64,000 bases of DNA from the NCBI GenBank assembly GCA_002077065.1, contig NAJO01000013.1, positions 372,001 to 436,000 of the forward strand. The letters are read 5' to 3'. Position numbers and translations under genes: made by a program. How positions within the stretch are numbered: position 1 is the first letter of the stretch; the number at the start of each line of letters is the position of its first letter. Shown here in pieces: positions 23,601 to 34,173 of the stretch. The notes under the pieces were generated by a model, which saw nothing but the letters and a program-made list of their open reading frames with translations, was not told the DNA's origin and ran no database searches. This DNA is from Cryoendolithus antarcticus (taxonomy: Eukaryota; Ascomycota; Dothideomycetes; Cladosporiales; Cladosporiaceae).

Positions 23601-24992
23601 GGGGAGAAGGCGAAGGAGGTATCGCAGCGTCTGTACGCGCAAAACACCCGCCTAGCTCGACTTCTCGAGCGTCTTGGCCTTGCCATCTCGTACCAAGACG
23701 ACACGATGGTCGTCGAGCGTGCTTCTAAGATCGGCGCCAGCACAGCCCAGGCCGATCCTCAAAGCAGCACTAATGCCCTGACGTCGCCACCAGAGACTCG
23801 CAAGTCATCCTACGCCGATATGCCTACCCTCGACACCACTCTCCTCCACTGGCCTTCGGCTCTTACCATTGAAGAGGAGAACAATCAATACACCGCCTTC
23901 CTGTCCAATCTCTCCATGTTTAATCTCGAGACCTTCAGCGAAGCCGTCATCAAACGCCTCCGAGACTTCGAGTATACAGCCCGCAAATACAGCCGCGAGG
24001 TGAAAGACTCCTCGAAGCGTGCGGACGCTTACAAAGACCGCGCACAACGCCTCAAGACCGAGGCACACGGTAAGATCGCCGTGCGGGATTTCAAGGAAGG
24101 GGATCTGGCGCTCTTCCTTCCGACTCGAGGTCAGGCGAAAGGAGCGTGGGCAGCGTTCAATATCGGGTGTCCGCACTACTTCCTCGCGGAACGAGAAGGT
24201 ATGGGTCTCGGGCGTAGGGACTTCTTCGTCGGTCGGATCCAGAAAGTGGAAGGCCGAGTTGTGGATCTCGGCCGCCAGCCAGCCGAAGGCGAGTCGAAGG
24301 GCGGTTCGCCGAGTATAGCTGAAGACGACAACCCCTTCGAGCTTTCCGACGGCCTGACGTGGTGGATGGTGCACGCTTCCGAAGAGCGCCCTGGCCTCAC
24401 CTCCTTCAATTCTGCAGCTGCGCCTACCACACCCGGCCTGGGCAAGAGTACAGTCGCAGCTGCGAATGTAGACGCAAAAGGGAGTATCCGCACGAAGCCC
24501 AAAGGCGAGCTGTCGGAAGCGAGCAAACATCTCAACAAGAGTCTGGATAGTAGGAGATCCAGCACCTCCTCGCGCAAAGGCGTCATCGCCACGCTCTCCT
24601 CTGGCGCAGCAGGCACCGGCCACTCACCCCGCAGCCCTAGCATAGGCTCGAATTTCGATGGCCCTGCCACTACCACGCTGCGAGGAAGGAGCGAAAGCCA
24701 AGTCTCCCTCCGCCCGCCGCCGTCCGCTCCTGTAATCTCGCTCCCATCGCCTCCACCTCCTTCCGCTCCAGCACCACTACGGTCTCAGTCGCCGTCTCTG
24801 ATGCAGTCAAGGTCGAGGTCTAAGAGCCCTTCCAAGAGCATCCGCTCACTTCAACGGCATCTTGACGTCGGCACGCCGGCTAAGGGCAGTCCGGCGAAGA
24901 GCCCGGTCAAGAGCCCGCAGAAAGGCAAGGCGTGGGAGAGTCTTTGGAGTGCGGAGTTTGCGCTTGAGAGTCCGGGGAAGAAGGGGGAGTAA
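20616..24992 (+). CDS. ATG11: autophagy scaffold protein Atg11
   Basis: A single exon of 1,458 residues from MSVQILIGHTGQRLTLED, the start that matches fungal Atg11 N-termini. Atg11 is the scaffold for selective autophagy that links cargo receptors to Atg1/Atg9. The N-terminal ubiquitin-like fold (1-85) is followed by helical rods and long coiled coils (about 640-1060, many E/R/Q heptads). The conserved C-terminal Atg11 domain is at about 1170-1280 (FKEGDLALFLPTRGQAKGAW, then CPHYFLAEREGMG). A Ser/Pro-rich basic tail ends in repeated SPAKSP/SPVKSP motifs. The upstream in-frame ATG (20499) is less likely because it adds only low-complexity serine. Confidence 0.93.
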   Translation: MSVQILIGHTGQRLTLEDPNVTDLDGLRNWISQQTGVQPKAQVLLRSTGKQATSQSLLTEAELFCFDPRLSQGKDSFGRATAQHGGPDEKYKPGSPPDTIGNQSDLHAWQTLFRLRNSWASALLNGCTKVAQQAERYQDEEAVIAKSLNVVVASLQQHIKGGQKKYDSVAAWADDILREQEGHVQGWEHNLDSLRSIPARAEFTRFVQASSQSSRRLSQQGNIATLQGFVDLPRTRKAAGAAKRITDNLTVRLNDMQSRLDNASRQADELRQAVGQVGKQDVSYLESESEAAQLLGEIRVAANKVSSDFDHIQSLPRQDAKSVASASKLAMLHTRNYLPNLVEFSAEMNDLVDKYRDRKQQASETALEHMQVLSRIENQLAGLYADTEGFGLAEEDQQAFVSVGVIARLPSVYGQLLVESVRRREWVAKMKRDTITLQEEVATYQEEEEKRRKKWMRSVEDVVNVESLQSSRALGIELSLQNEGGSWPMVTRQELADYLEVLVQVYGEGPVTEEMDAAIKELDKPTRKQIKHAKAFKNGSMHEAAFGDTSLLLRGDEQHRSIRDMNTRLEEELKGQKSRVRKLEDLLHRSAQSSRASGGEMFTPATFSAGTATPPSLSTPLPSGELPRSASTKHRRLSSTQAIDGQSTQKLARRIVDLEAELHTTREEVKSRKNSDVEAQKQVDEAVSTKKDLMENMEAQQREFATERRNLEAELREARERVEEVETEVERLMGSREDERGGSEQRVTMLEAEIERMKQDADRHAGRAANEQAARENLESKLAVAERARNTAEDTVQQMKIEREAARGAEAEQLERLTAAHAQLSTNDGIPIGIAAMSVALEELTRKAVAHAKDLTDAVAFAKSENAILQSTNDTQRSELQDAMQTRTKFEEEARGLESRLASEQAATTSLQQQLQDEQTQLKSLRSKFAEGETGSDALRQRVADEELKVIKLSSELAQSKSHANSLDVELTRLQKSHKMQEIDVEVMTDRLRTRGEKAKEVSQRLYAQNTRLARLLERLGLAISYQDDTMVVERASKIGASTAQADPQSSTNALTSPPETRKSSYADMPTLDTTLLHWPSALTIEEENNQYTAFLSNLSMFNLETFSEAVIKRLRDFEYTARKYSREVKDSSKRADAYKDRAQRLKTEAHGKIAVRDFKEGDLALFLPTRGQAKGAWAAFNIGCPHYFLAEREGMGLGRRDFFVGRIQKVEGRVVDLGRQPAEGESKGGSPSIAEDDNPFELSDGLTWWMVHASEERPGLTSFNSAAAPTTPGLGKSTVAAANVDAKGSIRTKPKGELSEASKHLNKSLDSRRSSTSSRKGVIATLSSGAAGTGHSPRSPSIGSNFDGPATTTLRGRSESQVSLRPPPSAPVISLPSPPPPSAPAPLRSQSPSLMQSRSRSKSPSKSIRSLQRHLDVGTPAKGSPAKSPVKSPQKGKAWESLWSAEFALESPGKKGE

Positions 24993-25288
24993 TATTCGGT
25001 CTCAGAGATGGGGTGGAGTGGGGTTAGCTGATGAGTTGATCGAGATGGATCATGAGTGGTCGGCGAACGACGAGGTCGTTGTACTATACCTGAGGTTCTT
25101 GCTTGTACGAACATCACATTTTGGAAACGCATCGTTGACAAGGTCTCACAAGACTCTGCCGAGCGAAGCAGTCTCCGTTCTGCGCCGCCCTTAGGCTGAC
25201 TATGTCATACTATATACAATACTTCGTGTGCTCGTCTGTGTACCCACCGCACACTTTGATCATCCTTTCCGCTTAGTTGCAAACTCGC

Positions 25289-27120
25289 TCAGGTCTTCAC
25301 ATCCGGCTCCACACGCCCAATGAACTCTTGCAACTTCAGCAAATCCGTCGCGAGCTTCACGTTCTCCTTCAAGTACTCCTGCGCGTCGAGCCCGTACTTG
25401 CTCGCATCGCTCTCGTGCCTCTCAACATACAACCGAATTGTCGCACCACTGCTGCCAGTACCCGACAAGCGGACCACAATCCGGCTGCCATCGTCGAACT
25501 TGACGTAAATGCCCTGATTCTTGCTCACGCTGCCATCAAGATCCGTGTACGAGAAGTCGTCAGCCTCCAGCACCTTCCGGCCAGCAACGGTCGAGCCAAC
25601 GAACTCGCTCTTCTTCTCGCCGATCAACGTCTTCATATGCTGTGTCATCTTGTCCGCGCCCGCAGACTCACAGCCCTCGTAATCGTAGCGTGTGAAGAAA
25701 GTGCGGCCGTAGATATTCCAGAAGTCATGCTGGATCGACTTGATGCTCGGCGTCTTGCCAGTCTGCTGTCCAACACCAGCGATGATGTTCAGCCACGCCA
25801 CGATAGCCCATAGACCATCCTTCTCGCGAATGTGGTTTGAGCCGGTGCCGAAGGACTCCTCGCCGCAGATATTCATCTTGTCCGCGTCGAAGAGACCACA
25901 GAAGAATTTCCAGCCGGTCGGGACTTCGTAGGACTGGAGGCCCTTTTTCTTGGCGACCAGGTCCACGGCACCGGAGGTGGGCATGCTGCGTGCGAGGCCG
26001 TAGACGCCTTGCTTCTTGAAGTAGGGGATTAGGTCGGCGTGGTGGGCGATGATTGCGAGGGAGTCGCCGGGCGAGACGAAGGAGTTGGCGCCATAGATCA
26101 TGTTTCTGTCGCCGTCACCGTCGGACGCGGCACCAAAGTGAACGCCATTCTTATCGACAGCCTCAACAAGGGAGTGTGCGTAGACCAAGTTGGGATCCGG
26201 GTGGTGGCCGCCAAAGTCTGGTAGTGGGGTGCAATTTTGGCAGGAGTCCTTGAGGCCAAGCTCTTTCTCGAAAATGTCTTTGCCGTAGTTTCCGGTCACA
26301 CCGCTTAGGGCGTCAAAGAGGACCTTGAAGTCGCTGTGTTGGGTCAGGAAGTCCTTGATCAGCTTGAAGTCGAAGATGTCCTTCAGCATGTCGACGTAGT
26401 CCTTTGTGCTGTGGACGATCTCGACCTCGAGGGGACCGTAGGTCTTTGTGCCGATGGTCTTAAGGTCGATCTCGGGAATGTCGGCAATCTTGTAGGATGT
26501 AATAGATTTCGAGAAGTCGTAGATCTTGTTCGTCACGCTCTCGGGTGCTGGGGCGCCGTTTGCGAGGTTGTACTTGATGCCGAAATCCTCAGTCGGTCCT
26601 CCCGGGTTGTGCGATGCTGTGAGCAGGATACCTCCTGTTGCCTTCTTGATGCGGATGAGGTGGCTTGCCGCGGGTGTGGACATGATGCCATCTTGACCGA
26701 TCAATAGCTTCTTCACACCGTATGCTGCTCCGATCTTTGCGATAATCTGGGTAACCTCGGGGTTGTAGTATCGGCCATCACCACCAATGACGAGGTATGC
26801 TCCATCAGGACCTTCGGGGATCGATTGAATGGTTGAGGCAACGAAGTTCTCCGCGTAGTTGGTTTGCTGGAAGACCTTGACCTTCTTGCGAAGTCCGGAG
26901 CTGTGGATCGTTATCAGCGTCCTGCTAGCCATGGCTTGCCCACGTCCTGCTCTCCGTCTACCATGGTCGAGGCGATCTGCTTCAACCATGCAGTCGAGCA
27001 GCAATTGCCCTTTGTTATACATCGCGGTTCGACAATGCTTGGAAGCAAGAAAGTCGGGATAACTTACGTTCCCGGCTTCTGGTCCTGGTAGGCCTTGGTC
27101 TCGACGGTCTTGACGCTCAT
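25289..27120 (-). CDS. PGM2: phosphoglucomutase
   Basis: Exons 27120-27068 and 26900-25289 give 554 residues, the full family length. It interconverts glucose-1-phosphate and glucose-6-phosphate in the cytosol, linking glycolysis to UDP-glucose, glycogen, trehalose and wall synthesis. Key sites: the phosphoserine loop LLTASHNPGG (Ser114), the metal loop AASDGDGDRNM, the sugar-binding CGEESFGTGS, and the phosphate-binding VVRLSGTGSSGAT near the C-terminus. Intron 1, after codon 17, is 167 nt, about three times longer than other introns here, a common place for 5'-proximal regulatory introns. The gene sits back-to-back with the ISA2 side (789 bp). Confidence 0.97.
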
Positions 27121-27908
27121 TGTGGCGATCGTCTGGCTTGCAGTATGTGTGCGTAGCTTGCAGTGAGTGGAAGAAGAGAGCAAATGGAAAATTGGGTTGG
27201 GGTATTGTACAAGCAAGGCGGTCAATACGGAATCAGCAAGTTCATATGCCAAACAAAAGTTCTATATAGGCATATCGAGGGGCTCAACGTGGGGCAGTCG
27301 GTGGCGGCAGGTGCTCCCGAAGTGACACCGTTGATGGGGACAAAGACCTACACCTCGCGGTCGTGCTGCGGAAAGGAAGTGGAAAGTGACACGCGAGTGA
27401 CAGAAGAAGCGGGCCACTGGATGGATCCCCACTGTCGACATCGCTAGGACATATCGCACCGCAACAACAAAATGCTACGATGCCGGCCCAGGAGAGATCT
27501 CACAAGAGGGAAGCTTGACTCTCGCCTACAGTGTAGTCCTGTTTCCACTGTCGCGGTGTTGCATATACTGGCGTTTCCTCCCGCAGATATTCGCAGAGCG
27601 GTGCGATGTTTCTGCGCCCATGCCACAGCTTAGTGGCACATTATGGTTAGGGTCCATTGTGTAGGCTCTACTTTGGCGGTACCAGCTTTCTACAACGCAG
27701 TGTACTACTCTTTCCGCGTCCCCCGTGTCTTGCGAGAATACGCTTGATCGATGCCGTCTTGAAGTAGAAAAGAAGATAGCGCAATTGCATTGGTCATTTG
27801 CTTCGAGCCGATTCAAGCCTGATCCTACGAACGCCGCGCTGAACCCAAGCAATGTCCACTATTCCGATAAAAACCCAGAGAGCTCTTCATGCCGATCGCC
27901 GGCAACGC
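27121..27908. other. intergenic, PGM promoter and ISA2 3' flank
   Basis: 788 bp. No gene is seen; the ORFs on both strands (27163-27852) have no recognisable content. Confidence 0.4.
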
Positions 27909-28574
27909 TCATACCGCAATATCAAAACTCGTCCCACACCCACAACTGCTCTTCGCCCCCGGAATCCCCGTGACCTTGAACTGACTGCCAATCAACTCCA
28001 TCGTATAATCAATACTACTCCCCTTCAGCAGCTCCAGACTCGGCTCATCCATCACCACAGTCGGCTTGTACCCATCGCCGCCCTCATCTCGGAAGATCGT
28101 GTCCTCGCTTGCGTCGGCTTCGGAAGCGGATGTGAGGCTCATGAGGTATTGGAAGCCGTGACATCCTCCGGACTCGACGCTTACGCGGAGCGCGAGATCT
28201 GGGTTCTGGTCTTTCTCTGAGATGGCTTTCAGGCGATGCGAGGCGCGGGGCGTGATGTTGATGATCCACTCGATGCCATCTTCGCCTTTGCGGGGGTTTG
28301 TAACGGCTGTGGCGGCGCGGGGTGGCGTGGTCGTGAAGGCTCGTCGTCGCGGTGCAGCTACGAGGCTGGATGCTGGATGTGGTCTCCGAGACGATGCTCG
28401 AGATATCCTTGGTTGTTCATGCCATGATGGTGCGAGAAAGTCAAGGAACAGTCCTCCAGGTGGTCGAGCTGTGAGCGACGATGTGCTGAAAGCTTTCGTG
28501 GAGACGGACAACCTTCTCAGACCATCGCGGGCGGCGGCGCTGCTGATGCGCGTGCGTGCTATGGGTACACTCAT
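27909..28574 (-). CDS. ISA2: mitochondrial iron-sulfur assembly protein Isa2
   Basis: A single exon of 221 residues. The first 80 residues are Arg/Ser/Ala-rich (a presequence with an RRRAFTTT cleavage-like site). The A-type carrier domain follows (WIINITPRASHRLKAI, then LRVSVESGGCHGFQY). The three conserved cysteines are the one in GGCHG and the pair in SSCGCGTSF at the C-terminus. With Isa1 and Iba57 it matures [4Fe-4S] proteins such as aconitase and lipoate synthase. The insertion EADASEDTIFRDEGGDGYKP between the strands is usual for fungal Isa2. It is divergent from kynureninase with 258 bp between starts. Confidence 0.92.
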   Translation of the reverse strand: MSVPIARTRISSAAARDGLRRLSVSTKAFSTSSLTARPPGGLFLDFLAPSWHEQPRISRASSRRPHPASSLVAAPRRRAFTTTPPRAATAVTNPRKGEDGIEWIINITPRASHRLKAISEKDQNPDLALRVSVESGGCHGFQYLMSLTSASEADASEDTIFRDEGGDGYKPTVVMDEPSLELLKGSSIDYTMELIGSQFKVTGIPGAKSSCGCGTSFDIAV

Positions 28575-28832
28575 GATGTGATGTTAGTGTCGAAGATGCT
28601 GGTCTGCTTCGCGAGCGCTTCACAGCGTCTAGATTGGTAATGCCGAGGGCGGTGTTGGTCGGCAGAATGAGCGTTGGAGAAAGATGCTACCCGATGCGGC
28701 TAGATCAGCGCTCCGATATGGAGTCGATTGATGACGGTCACTGAGCTGCGATCTTTCACATGTGAATCATATCTCTCCTGGATCGACCCAAGAACCTCCT
28801 CTTCCTGGCAAGACACTTCTATCGCATCCAAT

Positions 28833-30215
28833 ATGGCTCCCAACGGCGATCATCCGCCGACAGACTTCCGACATGTGTTCAAGATACCAACGAAAGGCGA
28901 CCTCCGGCGAAAGACTCTCCAAAAGTCAGCCGACCTTCACAGCAGACCAGATGATGACGAAACCTGCGTATACCTCTGCGGCAACTCACTTGGCCTCCAA
29001 CCCACGTTGACTCGTCAGTACCTCGACCAGTACCTCGACACTTGGGCAACGAAAGGCGTCTTCGGCCACTTCACACACATCAACGATAGCAGTCTCGCAC
29101 CATGGATGCACGTTGATGACGATCTCGTGGAAGACATGGCGACGATCGTCGGCGCAAAGCCAAGTGAAGTGGCCGTAATGCAGACACTTACGGTCAATCT
29201 GCATCTTCTCATGGCAAGCTTCTATAAACCCACCAAGGAACGCTACAAAGTCATTCTGGAGGGCAAAGCGTTTCCGTCCGACCACTACATGGTCGAGTCG
29301 CAGATTCAGCATCATGGTCTTGATCCAGCGCTCAGTATGATACTCATCGAACCGCCGACAGATTCCGGCGTGCTTCCAACAGATCACATACTGTCCGTCA
29401 TCGATCGACATGCCGACACGACCGCTGTGCTTCTCCTGCCGGGCGTCCAGTTCTACACCGGCCAATTTCTTGACATGCCCCGGATCACAACCTACGCTCA
29501 AGATCAAGGCATCCTTGTCGGCTGGGATCTCGCACACGCCGTCGGAAATGTGCCTCTTCAGCTTTCCGATTGGAACGTTGATTTCGCCGCGTGGTGCACG
29601 TACAAGTACCTCAACGCTGGGCCAGGCTCGATAGGCGGCCTCTATGTCAACGAGAAGCACTTTCACCGTCCGCGATTGGCAGGTTGGTGGGGCTCGAGTA
29701 AAAGCTCGCGCTTCGACATGACAAATCGATTCGAGCCTATACCCAGTGCTGCTGGGTTTCAATTGAGCAACCCGTCGGTCGCTGACAGCACTGCACTACG
29801 AGCAAGCCTCGACATCTTCAAGCAGACGTCGATGAAAGCGTTGCGTGCGAAAAGCTTGGAGCTGACGGGCAGGCTTGAGGTGCTGCTAAAGCAGAGTGAG
29901 GCTAAGCACTTGTTCTCGATCATCACGCCGGGTAGCAAGGCAGAGCGAGGCGCGCAGCTAAGCATCCGACTACAGCCAGGGCTACTCGATTCTGTGCTCG
30001 TGCGGCTTGAGGAAGAGGGCGTCGTGATCGATGAGCGGAAGCCAGACGTGATCCGTGTTGCGCCTGCGCCGCTATATAACAACGTTGAGGATGTGAAGGC
30101 GTTCGTGCATGTGTTTGGCGCTGCCTGTCTCGAAGCTGCGAAAACGGGCAAGCCGGATGGCAAAAGTGCAGCGTCCATCGATGGCAATGCAAAGGGCTGG
30201 TCAGAGATCAAGTGA
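28833..30215 (+). CDS. BNA5: kynureninase
   Basis: A single exon of 460 residues starting [16 protein letters not shown]. This PLP enzyme cleaves kynurenine and 3-hydroxykynurenine to anthranilate or 3-hydroxyanthranilate, for de novo NAD synthesis. Marks: [11 protein letters not shown] near residue 50, the phosphate/PLP contact [12 protein letters not shown], the cofactor Asp in WDLAHAVGN, and the Schiff-base lysine in [11 protein letters not shown] (about Lys258), followed by [11 protein letters not shown]. An in-frame ATG at 28731 would add 34 residues without family similarity. The close pairing with ISA2 is probably incidental. Confidence 0.96.
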   Translation: MAPNGDHPPTDFRHVFKIPTKGDLRRKTLQKSADLHSRPDDDETCVYLCGNSLGLQPTLTRQYLDQYLDTWATKGVFGHFTHINDSSLAPWMHVDDDLVEDMATIVGAKPSEVAVMQTLTVNLHLLMASFYKPTKERYKVILEGKAFPSDHYMVESQIQHHGLDPALSMILIEPPTDSGVLPTDHILSVIDRHADTTAVLLLPGVQFYTGQFLDMPRITTYAQDQGILVGWDLAHAVGNVPLQLSDWNVDFAAWCTYKYLNAGPGSIGGLYVNEKHFHRPRLAGWWGSSKSSRFDMTNRFEPIPSAAGFQLSNPSVADSTALRASLDIFKQTSMKALRAKSLELTGRLEVLLKQSEAKHLFSIITPGSKAERGAQLSIRLQPGLLDSVLVRLEEEGVVIDERKPDVIRVAPAPLYNNVEDVKAFVHVFGAACLEAAKTGKPDGKSAASIDGNAKGWSEIK

Positions 30216-31051
30216 GCGGATACAGGTAGAAGTTGTAAAGGCGCAGAGGGGGAGTAGCTCTACGCGTGCGACGATTAGACCTGTGAGGTGACTCTCCAAA
30301 CACGGCACTGTGCGAATGCTCGCACAACGACGATCGCATGACCATAGCCATTGTGTTACACGGAAACGAGGCACACTGCGACGTCAATGCTCCTAGAACC
30401 TTTGGAAGCCAGTCGACAATGGCATGCACGACCCAGAGACCCGAATCGGTAGACATTTGGAGGCGTGGATGCTAAGGAGCTACCGTCTCGAGAGCACACC
30501 TATCGGCAACGCGATGCGCTCTCAAGGACTGCGTTCTTTCATGTGACAAGCGTTCACTACATGATGCACAAACCCGAATGGTGTTCATTATCTAGGCCTC
30601 GATGTACATTATAATCCTGGGTGGACACACTGACTGTCGTTCTTTCAACGATAGCAACAGGTGCAAGCTCGCTGTGAGGTGAAGCTTGGCGCCAAGGCTC
30701 CGGGCTGTCGGTAAGGTAAGCAACCGCTGGTTGTAAGGACTCGTACGCCCTATAGTCTCACAATGAGCAGCAAGAAACGCGGACCATGATATCTGGATCA
30801 GACAATCTGGTCGCTCGTGTCAGTAGTCCTGCTAGCACACTGCCCAAGGTCAGAGTATAGCAGCGTGGCAACAGTGTTCAGCGTAGGAGAGCTACACATG
30901 GCAGTCCAGGCAAGGGGTCTTGCAATATGAGTCTCACCTTGGAAGCTTCGTCACTCGCGTGTGTTTGCAGGCGCCGCTCTGACGATGCTCGCACTGGAGT
31001 CCATACGTGAAGTCTATAGCGCATCTATCGGCCACTCTGGAGGCACGCACG
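30216..31051. other. convergent intergenic, no gene seen
   Basis: 836 bp between the stops of kynureninase and glucosidase II beta. It should hold two 3' UTRs. The rest is unexplained and without coding character. Confidence 0.4.
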
Positions 31052-32856
31052 TCACAACTCCTCCCTTCCCCCTTGCGGCGTCTGCCCCAACACCTCACAA
31101 ACAGCCGGCGTCCCCACCTCCATCCGATAAACACACTTCTCCTCCTCCATAATCTTCCAAACCTCATTCTCCTCACTACACCCCAACACAACAGTCGTAC
31201 TCCGACTCGGCCCGTTCCAACACCCCTGCCCGCCTTCATGCTTCATAGCGATCCTCTCCCCGCTCCCCAAGCCCTTGCCGTCAGCAGGCACCTCGTCGTC
31301 AACCATAATCCGCTCCAAGCGGTTGTAGTTGCCCATATTGGTGTGTCCGCCACCCTTCTTCGGTTTCTGCGTTGTCTGGCCCAGAAAGCAGACTTCGTAG
31401 GTGTACTCGCCAGCGTCTGTGGAGACGCATTGGCCTTTGAGGGCGCGGAAGATGTCCTCGGGGCCGAAGTCTTTGGCAAGGTCTTCGGTGTGGGAGGCGA
31501 GGTCTTTGCGGGAATTGGTGAGATCGTTACGTGCGGCTTCTGCGCGGCTGCGGGCATCGAGCACGGCTTTAGTCTCTGTTGAGGTGCCGGCGGGAGAGGA
31601 GGTGGTGTCTGCGAGAATGCCGTTGGAGATCATGAGAGTGCGGAGGTCGCGGAGCTTGGTGTCGATGTACGCGCGGATAGTGGGTGGAAGATAAGTCTCG
31701 AAAGCGTAGACTGAGTAGTGGTTAGCAGGCAGGCTCGCTGCTGTGGGCAGGGCATCATCACTCACGAACGTCGAGCTCAGTCTCCTCTTCACTCTCGTAC
31801 TCATCCCAATTGAGGCCATTCTCAACGTCCTCTTTGCTGATCTCGTCCAGATCTCGGTCCAGCGCATCATTCGACTCTGCCTTGTCTTTCGCAGCATAAT
31901 CTTCCCATGCTCTCACAGCTCGCTTGACGCCCTCGTCGTTGAAGTTCGGATTGTACTCTTCTTTAAAAGTCGTCAACAGCTTCTCCAGATCCTGCAACCG
32001 ACCCTTGTTCGCGTCTCTCTCGTTTCTGACCCGTATCAAGCTCTCCCTCAACTCATTCGTCCTCTGCTTCGCGAGCCCAACCATCAGTCCCAGCTTGCCG
32101 GCCTTTGGACTGACGCTCCCCTTCACGACCCTGCCCTTCTCCTTCCTCTCAACCTCCGCTAGCTCCTGCTCCGTCTGCTTGAGCTTCAACTCTTGTCCCT
32201 CAATTTCCGCCCCCAAGCTCTGCAACCGATCTTGGACCTGTAGCCTCAACCTAGCCGCCTCAGCAACAAGCTCCTTCCTCTTCCGACTCGCATTCCCCAG
32301 ACTCTTCTGCCTCGCCTCGTCCTTCTTCCTCCACTCCTTCCCGATCTCCTTGCACCTGTCCTCACAATTCACTCCACCCACATGGCCGTACTCCTCGCTT
32401 CCATCACAGCAGGTGTCGTAATCGCAGATGCCGTCGTTGACGTTCGTAATGGGGACGTAGGATGGTATGTGGCCTTTGTTCTTGCAGTAGAAGCCTGGCA
32501 GGGCGAGCGAGGCGTTGACTGTGTTCCGGACGGTGTCGGCCGGAGTGTGTGGGGAGAGGGGTGAGAGGTGGGAGCAAGCTGCGGTGCCGGGCTCGTCTGA
32601 GCCGTCGGGGCAGTCGCAGTAGTCGTCGTTGACCTGAGAGGAACTGAGGTGGATGGAGGGGTTGGAGATGCAGGTGAAAGACTTCGAATCTCTGTAGAAT
32701 TTGGCGACTGGAGCATATGGTCAGGACTGTGAGGGAGCTGTGGTGCATGGGGATTCACTTACAGTCTGGACTAACGCCTCGCGGCCGACTACTGTCAGTC
32801 GCAGCATATGCTATGGCTGCGTACTCCAGGTACAACAGCGCCACGAGACCCTTCAT
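31052..32856 (-). CDS. GTB1: glucosidase II beta subunit (PRKCSH type)
   Basis: Exons 32856-32763, 32707-31766 and 31710-31052 (both introns 55 nt) give 564 residues. This is the regulatory subunit of ER glucosidase II, which trims glucose from N-glycans in the calnexin cycle. It has a signal peptide (MKGLVALLYLEYAAIAYAA), and two Cys-rich LDLa-like repeats (VNDDYCDCPDGSDEPGTAAC and VNDGICDYDTCCDGSEEYG). Then come a long coiled coil (about 180-330), an acidic segment (EYESEEETELD), and the mannose-6-phosphate-receptor homology domain (ALKGQCVSTDAGEYTYEVCF to VYRMEVGTPAVC). The C-terminus is REEL, a variant of the HDEL-type ER retrieval signal. Splice phases fit all three exons. Confidence 0.93.
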
Positions 32857-33453
32857 GCTGTAAAGACGGTGTATGAAAGCGAAGCTGAGGTCGGGATCAG
32901 CTGGTCAAATGTTTTGGCTGCGCGAGACCCTCACGTTGGCTCGTGACAGTTGGCGAATTGATGAGCCGAAAGTATGGCTTCCTGGCATGGCACAATATGT
33001 GGTGATTTGAGTACAAACTTCTCGCCGGAGCTTGAATGAATTGCCTATGAGCGAGCAGCGATGCACTGAACGACTACAACGTATTGTGAATGTGCTGTCA
33101 AGGTATGGCAAGTCCAGAGGCTTTCTGCGAAGCTAAGGTTGACAAACAGGCACTTCTACCTCAGCATACTGCTTCCCTGAAGCCGACGAGCGTACACGTC
33201 ATGCGGCCGTGTCTCGTGGCTGCAGGAAGCCTCCCTCTCAGCGGGCAGTGCTCTAGACCATTGCAGAATTGCGTTCCAGCTTCGGGGACCGATGCATGGG
33301 CAATGCCCTGACACCCTGATCGACACCGTCCTCACAGCTTGCACCTGTGATGGATGGTTCGGGTCGCCCACCGCCTACATATTCGTGCCTGAGATCACAC
33401 ATGGTTCGGTACAGCGCTCTAATCGTCCAATGTCGTAATCACTCTCCCATGCT
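32857..33453. other. intergenic, no gene seen
   Basis: 597 bp from the GTB1 start to the DPM3 stop. It contains the GTB1 promoter. No gene or clear motif. Confidence 0.4.
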
Positions 33454-33841
33454 TCAGTCCACCGTGACGCCTCGTCTCCTCAGATCCGTCTTCGCTTGCT
33501 CGATCTGCTTCATGAGCTCCCGGTGCGCCTCAGGGACATCATTGAACGAGAAGACACCGTAGCCAAGCTTGAAGAGAAGGTATGCGCCGAGCGTGACGAT
33601 CGCCCAGAGTGGAAGCTGCGCGTCGTGAGCTGTTAGCGGATCCCAAAGATGCTACCAGCAGATGTATAGACGAACAACAGGAAGGACTTCGTCTTGCAGT
33701 TTCGAGGGCAGAGGTAGGACGCCGGACAACAGGACGAAGTACACCTGTCGTATTGAATTAGCTTGGGCTGGGCAGTATAGGCGGAGTACATACTACAGCA
33801 GTAATCAGCGCAAATTTGAGAGACTCTGATGCGCGTGTCAT
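33454..33841 (-). CDS. DPM3: dolichol-phosphate mannose synthase subunit Dpm3
   Basis: A small three-exon gene: 33841-33794, 33744-33676 and 33615-33454, 92 residues in total. Dpm3 tethers the catalytic Dpm1 to the ER membrane for making dolichol-P-mannose, used in N-glycosylation, O-mannosylation and GPI anchors. Two transmembrane helices are visible: FALITAVVYFVLLSG and LPLWAIVTLGAYLLF. They are followed by the family C-terminus LGYGVFSFNDVPEAHRELM and a coiled coil ending DLRRRGVTVD. The second donor (GTTCGT) is weak; I chose it because it gives VLPVLPLWA as in relatives. Exons are too short to be found by ORF length. Confidence 0.88.
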
Positions 33842-34173
33842 GGCGGAGGCTGGTGTGGGTGGAGTGGCACGCGACCCCAGACGTTGTGTTGATCAGGCAG
33901 TAATATTGCGGAATAGGTAGTGGAGGTAAGGTAGGTACACAAGGTACCGATTGGCTAGGGTCTAACCCTATCTCGAGAGTTCACATAGCATGTGCTTTGT
34001 CGAGTGCTTCCTCCGATTTGCGTAAACATGATCATGCACGCATACTGAACAGTCATACCAGCGGAATGTAATACGAACCAACTGGAGAGCTTCAAGGATA
34101 AAGATCGATCGATTGCAACGATCGTCATCTGATGGGCTGCAATTGAACCATCAATACTGGCACACAGATCGTT
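33842..34173. promoter_or_regulatory. divergent promoter region, DPM3 / ARM-like gene
   Basis: 332 bp. It contains a telomere-like inverted repeat: TAGGGT (33956-33961) and ACCCTA (33965-33970) separated by three bases. Such telobox-like sites can bind Myb/TRF-type factors; a role here is only inferred. Confidence 0.35.

Noticed and set aside
6699..33841. SEC11, GTB1 and DPM3 as an ER glycoprotein cluster
   Set aside because: They are spread over 27 kb with unrelated genes between; chance is the simpler reading.
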